Both the position numbers and the translations under genes were made by a program. From positions 284,983 through 348,982 of the forward strand of contig NZ_BPLU01000008.1 in assembly GCF_019656315.1 (NCBI RefSeq): a stretch of 64,000 bases of DNA, written 5' to 3'. Every line of letters starts with the position of its first letter. Position 1 is the first letter of the stretch. The DNA comes from Flavobacterium sp. UMI-01 (GTDB lineage Bacteria > Bacteroidota > Bacteroidia > Flavobacteriales > Flavobacteriaceae). The notes under the pieces are model-generated. The model ran no database searches, was not told the DNA's origin, and worked only from the letters and a program-made list of their open reading frames with translations. Positions 7,820 to 16,615 of the stretch are shown here, piece by piece.

Positions 7820-10258
7820 TTAAAATACAAATTCTAAGGTTGTGTAAAACGTTCTGCTATCAGACGGGATTATTCCAGGTCCAGGATATCCAGTGGCTCT
7901 ACGAGTAAAATAACTGTTATTGGTAAAGTTTGTAATTCCTGCTTCCAATTTGAAATTTTTCCATTTATAAGAAGTTGAAATATCAGCAACATAATGCGCT
8001 GGAATTTCACCAAATATTCCATAAATATTATCATTTGGATTGGTAGTGTTATTGCTAGCGTCAGTAAACTGTGACGAAACATAACTCAATTGAACACTTG
8101 ATAAAAAGTTTTTATATCCAATGCTTGTTCCCAGTTTCGTATTAATTAAAGGAACAAATTCAACTTTGTTTCCTTCAATGTTTGGAGCATCCGACTTTAA
8201 ATATTCCGAGTTTGTAAGTGCAAAATTTGAAAAAGCATTCCAAATGATGTTTTCTTTTTCAGGAAAGAACGTTCTGGATATGCTCCAGTCTAATATAGTT
8301 TCAAAACCATAAGTCAACGCGGTTCCCACATTAGAACGATAGCGTACTACAGCTGCGGAACCATTGGGGTTTTGAGCTTCAAATTCTGCTATTTTATCAT
8401 TGTATAATAATCCGTAAATACTAGTATCAAAGGTGATTTTTTCGCCTATTTGACCTCTAATACCAATGTCTGAGGTAAAGCCTTTTTCGTCCGTAATGTT
8501 AGCATCAATAGCACTACTTGGATTGGCAGTTCGAATATCATTAAAAGTTACAGAACGGTAATTTTGAGAAACGTTTCCGTACAATTCAATTTTGTTTTCA
8601 GGTTTATAACTCACACCAACACCTAGTAAAATAAAGTTTCTGTCTTTGATGCGGTTTTCCGTTAGGGTTTGGTCAAAGATTACATTTCCGGCTAAATCTT
8701 CATTGATTTGCCTATAATATCCTTCGGCTTGAGTACGAATGTATTCAAATCTAAATCCAGGGGTAATCGATAAATTAGCATTTACTCTAAATATATTTTC
8801 TCCAAAAAGAGATAAGTTTAAGTTAGGGTAAGTATAGTTAGATTGATTTGGGTAATTCGGAAATTCATTTGTAGCCAAATTAAAATTAGCATCACTTCCA
8901 GAACTACCGGGACCTTGCAAGCCCGTATTTTTGGATTGATAATATTTCCCCCCAATTAAAAAGGCACTAGTTTGTTGTTTGATGACATAGCGCTTTAAAT
9001 AACGTGCTTCTGCTCCCCAATTGACAAAATCGCCCACTAGTAAATCTCGCACACTTCCAGGTGTATCTGGATTTGAAACTCTGTTTGAACGATATCCTAC
9101 CGCTTTTCTGTTAGCATCTAATCCAAATAATTGAAGCGAAAAATCGGCATCGTTATCAAATTTATGGTCTAATTTCAAAGCAAATAAATTCCAATCTACA
9201 GTAAACCAGTTGCGTTCTCTATTGCTTTGAGTAGGGTCTTGATTAAACATAAAGTCGGTTAATCCACCTGCTTGTTGTGCTAAATAATTAAAATAGGTGT
9301 AATCTAAATGCAAAGAGGTTTTGTTATTGAATTTGTAATTCAAATTAGCAAAATAGTTACGGCTATCAAAATCTGAGTTGGCTCTGAAGCCATTTCCTTT
9401 TTTGTAGTTGAAAAAAGAATAGTAACTGAATTTATCATGAGTACCACTTACCGAAGTAAAATTGGTGTACAAACCAAAAGAGCCTACTGTATTTCGGGTA
9501 ACCAATTCAAATGGTTTTGAAGTGGGTGATTTTATTTTGAAATTTACCAGTCCACCAAACTGTGTTCCGTATTGTAAAGCGGCTGCTCCACGTACAATTT
9601 GAATCTCTTCCAAAGCTTCAGTTGGCGTAGCATAATAGCTTTCAGGATAACCTAGAACGTCTGCGCTAATATCATAACCATTTTGGCGGGTATTGAAATT
9701 AGAAGTTCTATTAGGATCTAATCCTCGACCACCAATACTCAGTTGTAGTCCTCCATCTGAACTTTCATTAATTGTCAATCCTACCACTTGAGAGAATATT
9801 TGACGTGCATTATTAGTCGCTTTATTAGCAGTTAATTTGGTTACATCTACAACTTCGGTTTTTTTGCCTGCAAATATTGAAGTACCTTCAATGTCTTTTA
9901 ATTTTCGGATAGAAAACAATCGGTCGTTTTGTTTCTTAATAATAACCTCCGATAAATCATTGATTTTGTTCAAAACCACTGTCAATTGACTTCCTGTCGT
10001 AATGCTAATTTGTTCCAAAATGCTATACCCATTTTTAAAAAAAATAAGGTCATAGCTACCTTGCTTTTTGAAATTAAATTCAAATTCTCCATTAGGTTTA
10101 GACAATGTTTTGGTACCTGTAGTTTTGTTAAAAACTTCTACAGCACCCAATTTGGTTCCTTTACTATCCGTAATGGTACCGGATATTTTATGTTGAGCAA
10201 GGCTATTTAAAGTAATTATAAAAAATAGGATTACTTTACAAACCTTTGATGGTGTCAT
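7820..10258 (-). CDS. FecA-like TonB-dependent outer-membrane receptor
   Basis: Outer-membrane gated channel for a ferric chelate or similar ligand. It has a signal peptide ending in NSLAQ, then a carboxypeptidase-like beta-sandwich domain (about residues 23-95). The plug domain reads GGRGLDPNRTSNFNTRQNGY and later VRGAAALQYGTQFGG, typical of ferric-citrate (FecA) type receptors. A 22-strand barrel follows, ending in an aromatic residue (TLEFVF). 812 residues from the ATG at 10258. A start at 10297 is also possible and has a better A-rich leader. Either way the gene overlaps the end of the HTTM gene, which shows tight coupling. Last gene of the DUF4856-imelysin-HTTM operon. Confidence 0.9.
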   Translation of the reverse strand: MTPSKVCKVILFFIITLNSLAQHKISGTITDSKGTKLGAVEVFNKTTGTKTLSKPNGEFEFNFKKQGSYDLIFFKNGYSILEQISITTGSQLTVVLNKINDLSEVIIKKQNDRLFSIRKLKDIEGTSIFAGKKTEVVDVTKLTANKATNNARQIFSQVVGLTINESSDGGLQLSIGGRGLDPNRTSNFNTRQNGYDISADVLGYPESYYATPTEALEEIQIVRGAAALQYGTQFGGLVNFKIKSPTSKPFELVTRNTVGSFGLYTNFTSVSGTHDKFSYYSFFNYKKGNGFRANSDFDSRNYFANLNYKFNNKTSLHLDYTYFNYLAQQAGGLTDFMFNQDPTQSNRERNWFTVDWNLFALKLDHKFDNDADFSLQLFGLDANRKAVGYRSNRVSNPDTPGSVRDLLVGDFVNWGAEARYLKRYVIKQQTSAFLIGGKYYQSKNTGLQGPGSSGSDANFNLATNEFPNYPNQSNYTYPNLNLSLFGENIFRVNANLSITPGFRFEYIRTQAEGYYRQINEDLAGNVIFDQTLTENRIKDRNFILLGVGVSYKPENKIELYGNVSQNYRSVTFNDIRTANPSSAIDANITDEKGFTSDIGIRGQIGEKITFDTSIYGLLYNDKIAEFEAQNPNGSAAVVRYRSNVGTALTYGFETILDWSISRTFFPEKENIIWNAFSNFALTNSEYLKSDAPNIEGNKVEFVPLINTKLGTSIGYKNFLSSVQLSYVSSQFTDASNNTTNPNDNIYGIFGEIPAHYVADISTSYKWKNFKLEAGITNFTNNSYFTRRATGYPGPGIIPSDSRTFYTTLEFVF

Positions 10259-11594
10259 TAAATGGAAGAATCCAGGTTTTGTGTTTGAAACTTTCATGTT
10301 CTTTTACTAAATTGATTGTTGGGTCTATATATTGTTGGCTTAACCTACCATTAAGGGCAACATAACTATTCACATATACTTCAGGATTTTCAAATCCTTG
10401 TTTTTGGTAATGATCTCTTAAAAAATGAGCGTATTCTAAAATAAAATCAGGTTGAAAAGCCATTTGTTTTTCCTGAAAAGGAGTTAGGAATTGGGCATTA
10501 TTAACCCTTATACTTTTATTGTTTTTAGCATCTCTGACCGTAAATTCTGCATATCCAGCTTTTTCCATTAACATAACACGCCAAGAAAAACGAAAACCTT
10601 CTTCAGTCCAAAACAATTCGTTTGGATAACACCAATAACGAAAAGGAAATACTAAATGAAACATTATAAACAAAGTCAAAAAACTTAATTTGATTTGTTG
10701 TGTAGGAGAAAAGCACTGGTTCTTATGTTTTCCATTTTCAAAAAGGGAATAATCAAATGAAAACAAACGAGCTATCCATTGTAGTATTTTTTTATGAAAA
10801 GTGGCTTCAAAGAAAATCAAAGAGCTAATAATCATAACATAGGGAAATACTCCAATAGGAAATAAGATGCGGGTTAGTACATGAAAAACAACCACAAGAA
10901 AAAAACCAAAACCGCGGGTTCTTTTGTTTAACAAAAGAAAAACGATAACCAAATCATAAAGTGCACCTACCCAACTAAAAGCATAATGAGTCCAGGTTTG
11001 ATTTAATAAATAACCCAAAACAGGAAGATTGGTATTGTCTGGAAGCCATATTTTAAGAGGCATTGCTTCAAAAAGCCAGTCAGAATTAAGTTTGGCAATT
11101 CCAGCATAAATATACACGATTGCCAAAAATAATTTTAAGATGTCAAGTGTCCATTTTGGGATTTTTTGAAAACGAATCTTTTCATTGCGATAGGCATCTA
11201 CTGAAAAGTAACTTTGTGCAGGTAAAAAACAAAGCACAAAACTAATTATTGAGATGAAATAATAATGATTGAGATACGTAGTTTTATCCATGAGTTCAAT
11301 ATAAGTAAAACTCAAGAAGAAAATCAGAATCGCCCATCGGTATTGGAAACCAATTGCTACAAATAAAGCGGCAATCCCACAAACGATAAAGATTAGGTAA
11401 GTATAAATCCCAATAGGTTTTACCCATTCGAATCCATAATAGGTAAAATGAAATTGAGGTTCAATGTAAAATTTTTTAATCCATCCATAACTCGCGAACC
11501 GAATCAAACTCAAAAGCATCATTAAACCAAACGCTAGCCTATAAAAGGCTAGCGTTGCGGCTGATGTATTTTGTTTGAAATAATTAGATAGCAT
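10236..11594 (-). CDS. HTTM domain membrane protein
   Basis: 452 residues. The first 300 form the HTTM domain (eight or so helices), related to the membrane part of vitamin K-dependent gamma-carboxylase. Visible marks are FYRLAFGLMMLLSLIRF at the start and the YIYAGIAKLNSDWL segment. The last 130 residues are soluble and end at NDTIKGL. The role in bacteria is not settled. Its recurrent place beside imelysin and FecA-like genes suggests a part in iron-linked envelope chemistry, which is inference. Overlaps the receptor gene and follows imelysin after 34 bp. Confidence 0.85.
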   Translation of the reverse strand: MLSNYFKQNTSAATLAFYRLAFGLMMLLSLIRFASYGWIKKFYIEPQFHFTYYGFEWVKPIGIYTYLIFIVCGIAALFVAIGFQYRWAILIFFLSFTYIELMDKTTYLNHYYFISIISFVLCFLPAQSYFSVDAYRNEKIRFQKIPKWTLDILKLFLAIVYIYAGIAKLNSDWLFEAMPLKIWLPDNTNLPVLGYLLNQTWTHYAFSWVGALYDLVIVFLLLNKRTRGFGFFLVVVFHVLTRILFPIGVFPYVMIISSLIFFEATFHKKILQWIARLFSFDYSLFENGKHKNQCFSPTQQIKLSFLTLFIMFHLVFPFRYWCYPNELFWTEEGFRFSWRVMLMEKAGYAEFTVRDAKNNKSIRVNNAQFLTPFQEKQMAFQPDFILEYAHFLRDHYQKQGFENPEVYVNSYVALNGRLSQQYIDPTINLVKEHESFKHKTWILPFNDTIKGL

Positions 11595-11628
11595 AAAATT
11601 TATTCAATTCATGAAATTAGGACAACAA

Positions 11629-12744
11629 TTAATCCCCATCATTATCTACATAATCAACTGTTATTTTTAAAGCTTGCATCATGTCTAACTTAAGGTACAC
11701 TACATTTTGTTGCAATGCATCATAAGCATCAAGAATTTTGATCTTATCAGTTGTAATTTGATTGGAAAGATTAGCCTCCAAAGCGTTTATTTTAGTAAAG
11801 GCCAAATCAAATTGGTTGTTAATTACTGTGCTTAAATTTTGTCCACTTCTAACAGCATTTAAATAATCCAAATACGATTTCAAACTAGGACCTGTTGAGG
11901 TGTTATCAAAATTTTTACCATTAAAAAAGTCTTTTGACGCTTGAAGAGCAGTTGTAAGTAATATTTTAGAAACATCTTTTTTGTAATAAGCTTCAACTTT
12001 ATCAACGTATAAAGTTCCTCCAGAAAATACGCCAGCGGGAATACCTAATTTACCAGCGCGAATGTCTTTTTCAAAGTGCTTAATAAATAGATTTACTGTT
12101 GTATTTACAGAGCTTGTTACAGTGTTTCCATTATTAGCAATATATGTTGTTTTATACGTGCTATTCCAGTCTGTTACAATAGTATCGGCATCAGCTTTTA
12201 GTGTAGAAACCAAGTCTGTTAAATATTTTTTGTATTTGGCTGCATTGGGTCCTGTGTATAATGCAACAATTTCAGCATCTGTATTTCCTAATCCATTCAA
12301 AACATAATCCAAAGCTGGAAAACCTTGTTTGCTGAACTGAGAAATTAAACTAAAATTATAAGTACCAGTAGTTATGTTAGCATTAATGGCACTAGCATCT
12401 GTAGGATAAGTGTTTGCTTTTTCTCTGAAATAAATATTGTCTGTTTTCTCTGAGCTGTATTGAGAAACATACTGATACGCTTTGTAGGCTTCTAACCAAG
12501 CTGAACGTAAAGTTTGTAAGTTAGCTTCAGTAGGCGTTGTTGTAAAAGTAGTAGAACTTGTAACAACCACTTGTAGTTTCGTTTGGTAATTGGTATAGCT
12601 AGGAAGAATGATGTTATTAGCCCAATGAGTTAACAAGGCTGTTCTATCAAAACCATCACTGCTGTCATTGCCACCATCACTTGATGAACAGGCAACCGCT
12701 ACTGCAATAAGACTAAGACTGAATAAAAAGAAAATTTTTTTCAT
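11629..12744 (-). CDS. Imelysin (M75-like) family lipoprotein
   Basis: 371 residues. Lipoprotein signal with lipobox VAVACSSS, then a helical imelysin fold (ICMP/IrpA group) linked in other bacteria to iron uptake. The family's GxHxxE motif is altered here to GFPALDY, so the His is Pro and the Glu is Asp. Metal binding or peptidase action as first proposed for the family is therefore doubtful. Second gene of the operon, behind a terminator that follows the DUF4856 gene. Confidence 0.88.
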   Translation of the reverse strand: MKKIFFLFSLSLIAVAVACSSSDGGNDSSDGFDRTALLTHWANNIILPSYTNYQTKLQVVVTSSTTFTTTPTEANLQTLRSAWLEAYKAYQYVSQYSSEKTDNIYFREKANTYPTDASAINANITTGTYNFSLISQFSKQGFPALDYVLNGLGNTDAEIVALYTGPNAAKYKKYLTDLVSTLKADADTIVTDWNSTYKTTYIANNGNTVTSSVNTTVNLFIKHFEKDIRAGKLGIPAGVFSGGTLYVDKVEAYYKKDVSKILLTTALQASKDFFNGKNFDNTSTGPSLKSYLDYLNAVRSGQNLSTVINNQFDLAFTKINALEANLSNQITTDKIKILDAYDALQQNVVYLKLDMMQALKITVDYVDNDGD

Positions 12745-12845
12745 GAAAGGGTATTGTTTTTATCTAAAAACTAGGGTGTTTTACAAAAGATACATTCAAG
12801 TTTTCTAATTGCTTAAGTACCCGATTTTAAATTTTTTGCAAAACT

Positions 12846-12878
12846 ACAAAAAAGTAAGAGCAGTTACCTGCTCTTACT
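12846..12878 (-). terminator. Internal terminator/attenuator after the DUF4856 gene
   Basis: Perfect 11-bp stem AGTAAGAGCAG / CTGCTCTTACT with a 4-nt loop. On the minus strand it is followed by a T-run (complement of 12848-12853). It lies 15 bp past the DUF4856 stop and about 100 bp before imelysin. The first gene should therefore be made in excess of the rest. Confidence 0.85.
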
Positions 12879-12892
12879 ATGAATTTATTGTG

Positions 12893-14098
12893 TTAGTTTA
12901 CGGTAGCTGCTTGAGCAACGGTGAAACCAAATTTAGTAGCTATTTGAGTTGATAATACATCTAGTTTTGTATTTAAATAATCAACATCCCATAGGCCATT
13001 TGTTCCCGCAGTAAGTGTTGATAGAATAGTATCTACTTCTGCTTTTGTGAAATAAGGAGCGTTTGTTCCTGGTTTATTTGTATAACGTAAACACATGATG
13101 AAACCATACGCTTCTGAAAGAGCATGGAAGGCTTTAGCTCCATTATCCGTAGTCAATTTTGCTTTTCCTTCTTGTAAATAGAAAACAGCACGTACAGCAG
13201 GAACAATTGCTAGTTTTTCTTTTATAATGTTAATTTGAGCATTTCTCGTTGTGTAATCATTAGCTACAATTGCTGCTCTACCTTTGATGAATGCATTTTT
13301 AATATCAGCAGTTACAGTGTTAAAATCAGCATCAGCATTTACTTGAGTGATATAACTATCCCAGTATTTTCCACCACCAGCACCATAGATATATCCGTAG
13401 GCTTCGTCCCAAAGGTGTTCCATAGTTGTATAAGATTTTCCAGATTCTAATACTTTATTGGTGTTGTTTTCTACGTTTGTAGATTCATCTAACTTATTTG
13501 TACTCAAATAATTATTTACAACTTGATCTAAGAAACATGCACCCATCATTCCTTTTAATAAAATTTGTTGAGGCTCTAATCCGTTAGCTGCAAATAATCT
13601 TTTTGAAGTTCCATCAACATAAACACCTGCAACTCCAGCTGATGCATTTGCTTGTGGTAATGCACTTGCGGTAGCAGCATTAGTTAATTGTGTTTCAAAG
13701 AAAGCTTGAACTGTAGCTTTTTCGACAGTGCTTCCTCCGCCTAAAGACAAAGAGAAATAATCCTTAGAAGCAGCTGTTTTATCTTTTAATTGTTTTCCAG
13801 AAGTATTTAAATCAGATGTTGAAAATGGATTGTTTGTTTTAGAATACATGTTAGATAAAACTGTCGCACTCGCAACTGTTCCATTTTTTGCTGCATTACC
13901 AATATAAGTTCCCATTTCAGCCAACATTAATAAACGGCTTGATTGTCCAGAATAATCTACCGTAGTTGTACTGTTTCTTTCGAAAGTATAATCAGTAGGA
14001 ATTTCATAATTTAAACCAGCATCATCATTGTCATCACAAGATGTAAATGCTAAAGTTGCTATAGTAAGAGCAGAAAAAAATAATTTGGAATGTTTCAT
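12893..14098 (-). CDS. DUF4856 domain lipoprotein
   Basis: 401 residues, with a lipoprotein signal MKHSKLFFSALTIATLAFTS followed by Cys 21 and an Asp-rich linker. The DUF4856 body starts near IPTDYTFERN. It contains conserved stretches such as MEHLWDEAYGYIYGA and FHALSEAYGFIMCLRY, which suggest an all-helical, imelysin-like fold. Function unknown. The constant pairing with imelysin, HTTM and a FecA-type receptor points to surface capture of iron or an iron complex. A good promoter lies upstream. Confidence 0.85.
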   Translation of the reverse strand: MKHSKLFFSALTIATLAFTSCDDNDDAGLNYEIPTDYTFERNSTTTVDYSGQSSRLLMLAEMGTYIGNAAKNGTVASATVLSNMYSKTNNPFSTSDLNTSGKQLKDKTAASKDYFSLSLGGGSTVEKATVQAFFETQLTNAATASALPQANASAGVAGVYVDGTSKRLFAANGLEPQQILLKGMMGACFLDQVVNNYLSTNKLDESTNVENNTNKVLESGKSYTTMEHLWDEAYGYIYGAGGGKYWDSYITQVNADADFNTVTADIKNAFIKGRAAIVANDYTTRNAQINIIKEKLAIVPAVRAVFYLQEGKAKLTTDNGAKAFHALSEAYGFIMCLRYTNKPGTNAPYFTKAEVDTILSTLTAGTNGLWDVDYLNTKLDVLSTQIATKFGFTVAQAATVN

Positions 14099-14134
14099 TT
14101 TTATTTATTTAGAATGAATAAGAATAATTTTCTG

Positions 14135-14164
14135 CAAAGATAAAATCAGATTTCAGAAAAACAA
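14135..14164 (-). promoter_or_regulatory. Promoter of the DUF4856-imelysin-HTTM-receptor operon
   Basis: On the minus strand TTG (complement of 14162-14164), 19 bp, then TATCTTTG (complement of 14135-14142). This is a full match to the Bacteroidota TTG-N17-23-TAnnTTTG promoter, about 36 bp before the start codon. No Fur-type box was seen. Confidence 0.75.
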
Positions 14165-14339
14165 ATATTTATTTAGATTATTTATAAATAACTTTTGTTA
14201 ATACAAAAATGCGCTGTGTAAATAGTTGTTTCATAGCCTTATACATGTTGATATTAAAAAAAATAAAAATGTATTGCGAAATGAGATTTGAATTGGAATG
14301 TAATTAACTGGAATTAATTAAAGTTAAAAGCATATTTAT

Positions 14340-14374
14340 AAAAAATGCTTTAGTAAAAAAAATACTAAAGCATT
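14340..14374 (-). terminator. Terminator of the alpha/beta hydrolase gene
   Basis: AATGCTTTAGTA pairs with TACTAAAGCATT (12 bp, perfect) around a run of A. A T-run follows on the minus strand. Confidence 0.75.
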
Positions 14375-14413
14375 AACTAGACTTATACAATTTTGAAACT
14401 TTTAATTCTATAA

Positions 14414-15079
14414 TCATTCATAGCGTAAACTAGCTTCTTTGTTTTGTTGCAAAAAATATCTTTTGAACCAAGATATCGCTAATTCGGCTGCTTCTTGTAA
14501 TTTTCCTGGTTCTTTAAAAAGTTGGGTTGCTTTAGGAATAATTTTCATTTCTTTTACTGATTGTAATTCATCAAAAGCCATTTTGTTCATTCCTATGATA
14601 GGTACATCAATACCTCCTACAATTAATAAAGTAGGGGAGAGTACTTGATTTAAGGTATTGATGACCATATCAGGTCGGCCACCACGAGAAACTACCGCTT
14701 TAATGGTTTTACCAAAGTAAGCCGCTGCTCTCATTGCCGCTGCAGCACCAGTTCCAGATGCAAAGTATCCAATAGGTAGTTCTTTGGTATGCTTATTTTG
14801 CATCAACCATTCTGTTATTTGAATTAAGCGACTGACTAATAAATCAATATTATATCTATTTTCATAAATTTCGTCCTCAGCTTCTGTAAGTAAATCAAAA
14901 ACCAACGTTCCAATGTTTTTTTGCTGAATAAATTCGGCCAAAAATTTGATTCTTGTATTCGAAATATTGGAACCACTACCATTAGAAAAAATAACGATTC
15001 CAGTGGCTTGATCTGGAATTGCCATAGATCCTTTAAGCGTAACAGATTGTAGCGGGATTTCCATTTCAATTTTTTTCAT
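14414..15079 (-). CDS. Alpha/beta hydrolase-fold protein, probably catalytically dead
   Basis: 221 residues of the dienelactone-hydrolase-like group. Where active relatives have the nucleophile elbow G-A-S-T-G, this protein reads YFASGTGAAAA. Gly therefore stands at the nucleophile position and the Ser is shifted by one. Where relatives have the catalytic His in ATHLFEEPG, it reads ATQLFKEPG (His to Gln). The acid in GGIDVPI is kept. Loss of two of the three triad residues with the fold otherwise well kept suggests a non-enzymatic role. The frame is intact, so it is not a plain pseudogene. Monocistronic, with its own terminator. Confidence 0.8.
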   Translation of the reverse strand: MKKIEMEIPLQSVTLKGSMAIPDQATGIVIFSNGSGSNISNTRIKFLAEFIQQKNIGTLVFDLLTEAEDEIYENRYNIDLLVSRLIQITEWLMQNKHTKELPIGYFASGTGAAAAMRAAAYFGKTIKAVVSRGGRPDMVINTLNQVLSPTLLIVGGIDVPIIGMNKMAFDELQSVKEMKIIPKATQLFKEPGKLQEAAELAISWFKRYFLQQNKEASLRYE

Positions 15080-15579
15080 GACACTAATTATTAAATTAAA
15101 AAATATTTTAAAATGTAGGTTAGTGTCCAGAGGTTAAGGGGATTGCTCTGTTCGTTTTAGCTTTGTGGGTTGAATCGCTGTATCAATTTGCACAAGGGAG
15201 TAGCATAACTTTTAGTTAATTTACCATTATGTAATAAGTATTTTTAACAATTAAAATTAATTACATTGTGAAATTGTTAGAAAACATATTGAAAACCAAT
15301 ATAAAGATACTCAAAATCTCTTTATAGTTGTAAATTTTTAGTTGTTTTTTTATTGTAAATATTTGAATTTTAGTTAATTATAATTATTTAAATCAATTAA
15401 CATTATACTTAGGGGCTTACCATAATTATACATGAAGAGGGATAGAGGTATTTTTATTTCACTTTACGAAATAATTTTAATTTTCGAAACATTATGCATT
15501 AAATGATTATTTTTATAAAAAAAGAAATGCGATTCTATGCATTTGAGCTGGTTATTTTTTCAATTAAATAAAAAAGAGG
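15080..15579. other. 500-bp intergenic region, no gene seen
   Basis: Lies between two divergent genes. Very AT-rich from about 15230. I found no ORF with coding character, no tRNA-like fold and no clear TAnnTTTG element. The nearest is a weak TGCATTTG at 15537-15544, before the potassium channel. Confidence 0.6.
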
Positions 15580-16536
15580 GTGTTTGATACAATAAATAAA
15601 ATAGCCAAAACAGAAAAGAATACTGGATTTGGCACAAATTCTAACAGTTACGGTGGTCGTTTTGTGAATAAAGACGGTGTGGCTAATATAGAAAAGAGAG
15701 GGATTAATCTTTTGGCTCGAATTAGCTGGTATCACACTTTAATTCAAATGCCTATGTGGCGATTTATGCTTATAGTATTAGCATTTTATATCGTCATTAA
15801 TTTTGCCTTCGCACTCATTTATTTTGGAATTGGCATTGAACATTTGGACGGGATTTCTATGGAAGACAGTGCCCTTGAAAAATTTGGAAAGGCTTATTTT
15901 TTTAGTGCACAAACCTTTACGACTGTTGGTTATGGACATATTAGTCCTAAAGGTTTTTTAACCAGTGCCTTATCAGCAACTGAGGCCTTAATAGGATTGC
16001 TGAGTTTTGCAATTGCTACAGGTTTGTTTTTTGGTCGTTTTAGTAAACCTACTGCTTTTTTAAAATTTTCCTATAATGCTTTAATAGCTCCTTATGAACA
16101 AGGAACAGGTTTAATGATACGCATGGCACCACATAAAAACACCAATTTTACTGATGCTGAAGCCAAAATAACTTTAGGAATGATGGTGGAAGAAAATGGG
16201 CAAAAGGTGAATAAATTCTATAATTTGGACTTAGAATTACAAAAAATAAGTTCTCTAAGTTTGAGCTGGACTCTAGTACATCCTATAACTCCACAAAGTC
16301 CCTTGTATCAATTAAATTCAACCGATTTTGAAACCATTGATGGAGAATTGCTGGTCTATGTGAAGACTTTTGACGATATGTTCAGTACAACTGTTGCGGC
16401 TAGAACATCTTATATATTTAAAGAAGTGGTGTATGGAGCCAAATTTGTTCCAATGTACACTCGCAATCATGCTCAAACAAAAACTATTTTGGATTTGGAT
16501 AAACTCCATGATTTTGAAAAAATAGATTTAGTTTAG
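15580..16536 (+). CDS. KirBac-type inward-rectifier potassium channel
   Basis: 318 residues from a GTG start preceded by AAAAAAGAGG. It has an N-terminal slide helix, outer helix (about 60-83), pore helix, and selectivity filter TVGYGH at residues 115-120. The inner helix (about 127-150) ends in FGRFSKP. A C-terminal cytoplasmic beta-sandwich regulatory domain has the family pattern ITLGMMVEENGQKVNKFYNL. It conducts K+ across the inner membrane. It stands before the carotenoid cluster but has its own transcription unit. Confidence 0.93.
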   Translation: MFDTINKIAKTEKNTGFGTNSNSYGGRFVNKDGVANIEKRGINLLARISWYHTLIQMPMWRFMLIVLAFYIVINFAFALIYFGIGIEHLDGISMEDSALEKFGKAYFFSAQTFTTVGYGHISPKGFLTSALSATEALIGLLSFAIATGLFFGRFSKPTAFLKFSYNALIAPYEQGTGLMIRMAPHKNTNFTDAEAKITLGMMVEENGQKVNKFYNLDLELQKISSLSLSWTLVHPITPQSPLYQLNSTDFETIDGELLVYVKTFDDMFSTTVAARTSYIFKEVVYGAKFVPMYTRNHAQTKTILDLDKLHDFEKIDLV

Positions 16537-16578
16537 AAATTGATTCTCAATTTACTGGGATATTCAAAATATTTAATT

Positions 16579-16615
16579 TACTTTTGTTTAATATAATTGT
16601 AATTATGTTAAACAA
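16579..16615 (+). promoter_or_regulatory. Promoter and inverted-repeat operator of the CarH-like gene
   Basis: TACTTTTG at 16579-16586 fits the -7 consensus. A perfect inverted repeat TTGTTTAA (16584-16591) / TTAAACAA (16608-16615) covers the RNA start and the ATG at 16605. The half-site TGTTTAA/TTAAACA recurs at 27472-27501. Binding by the encoded regulator is inferred from position. Confidence 0.5.
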
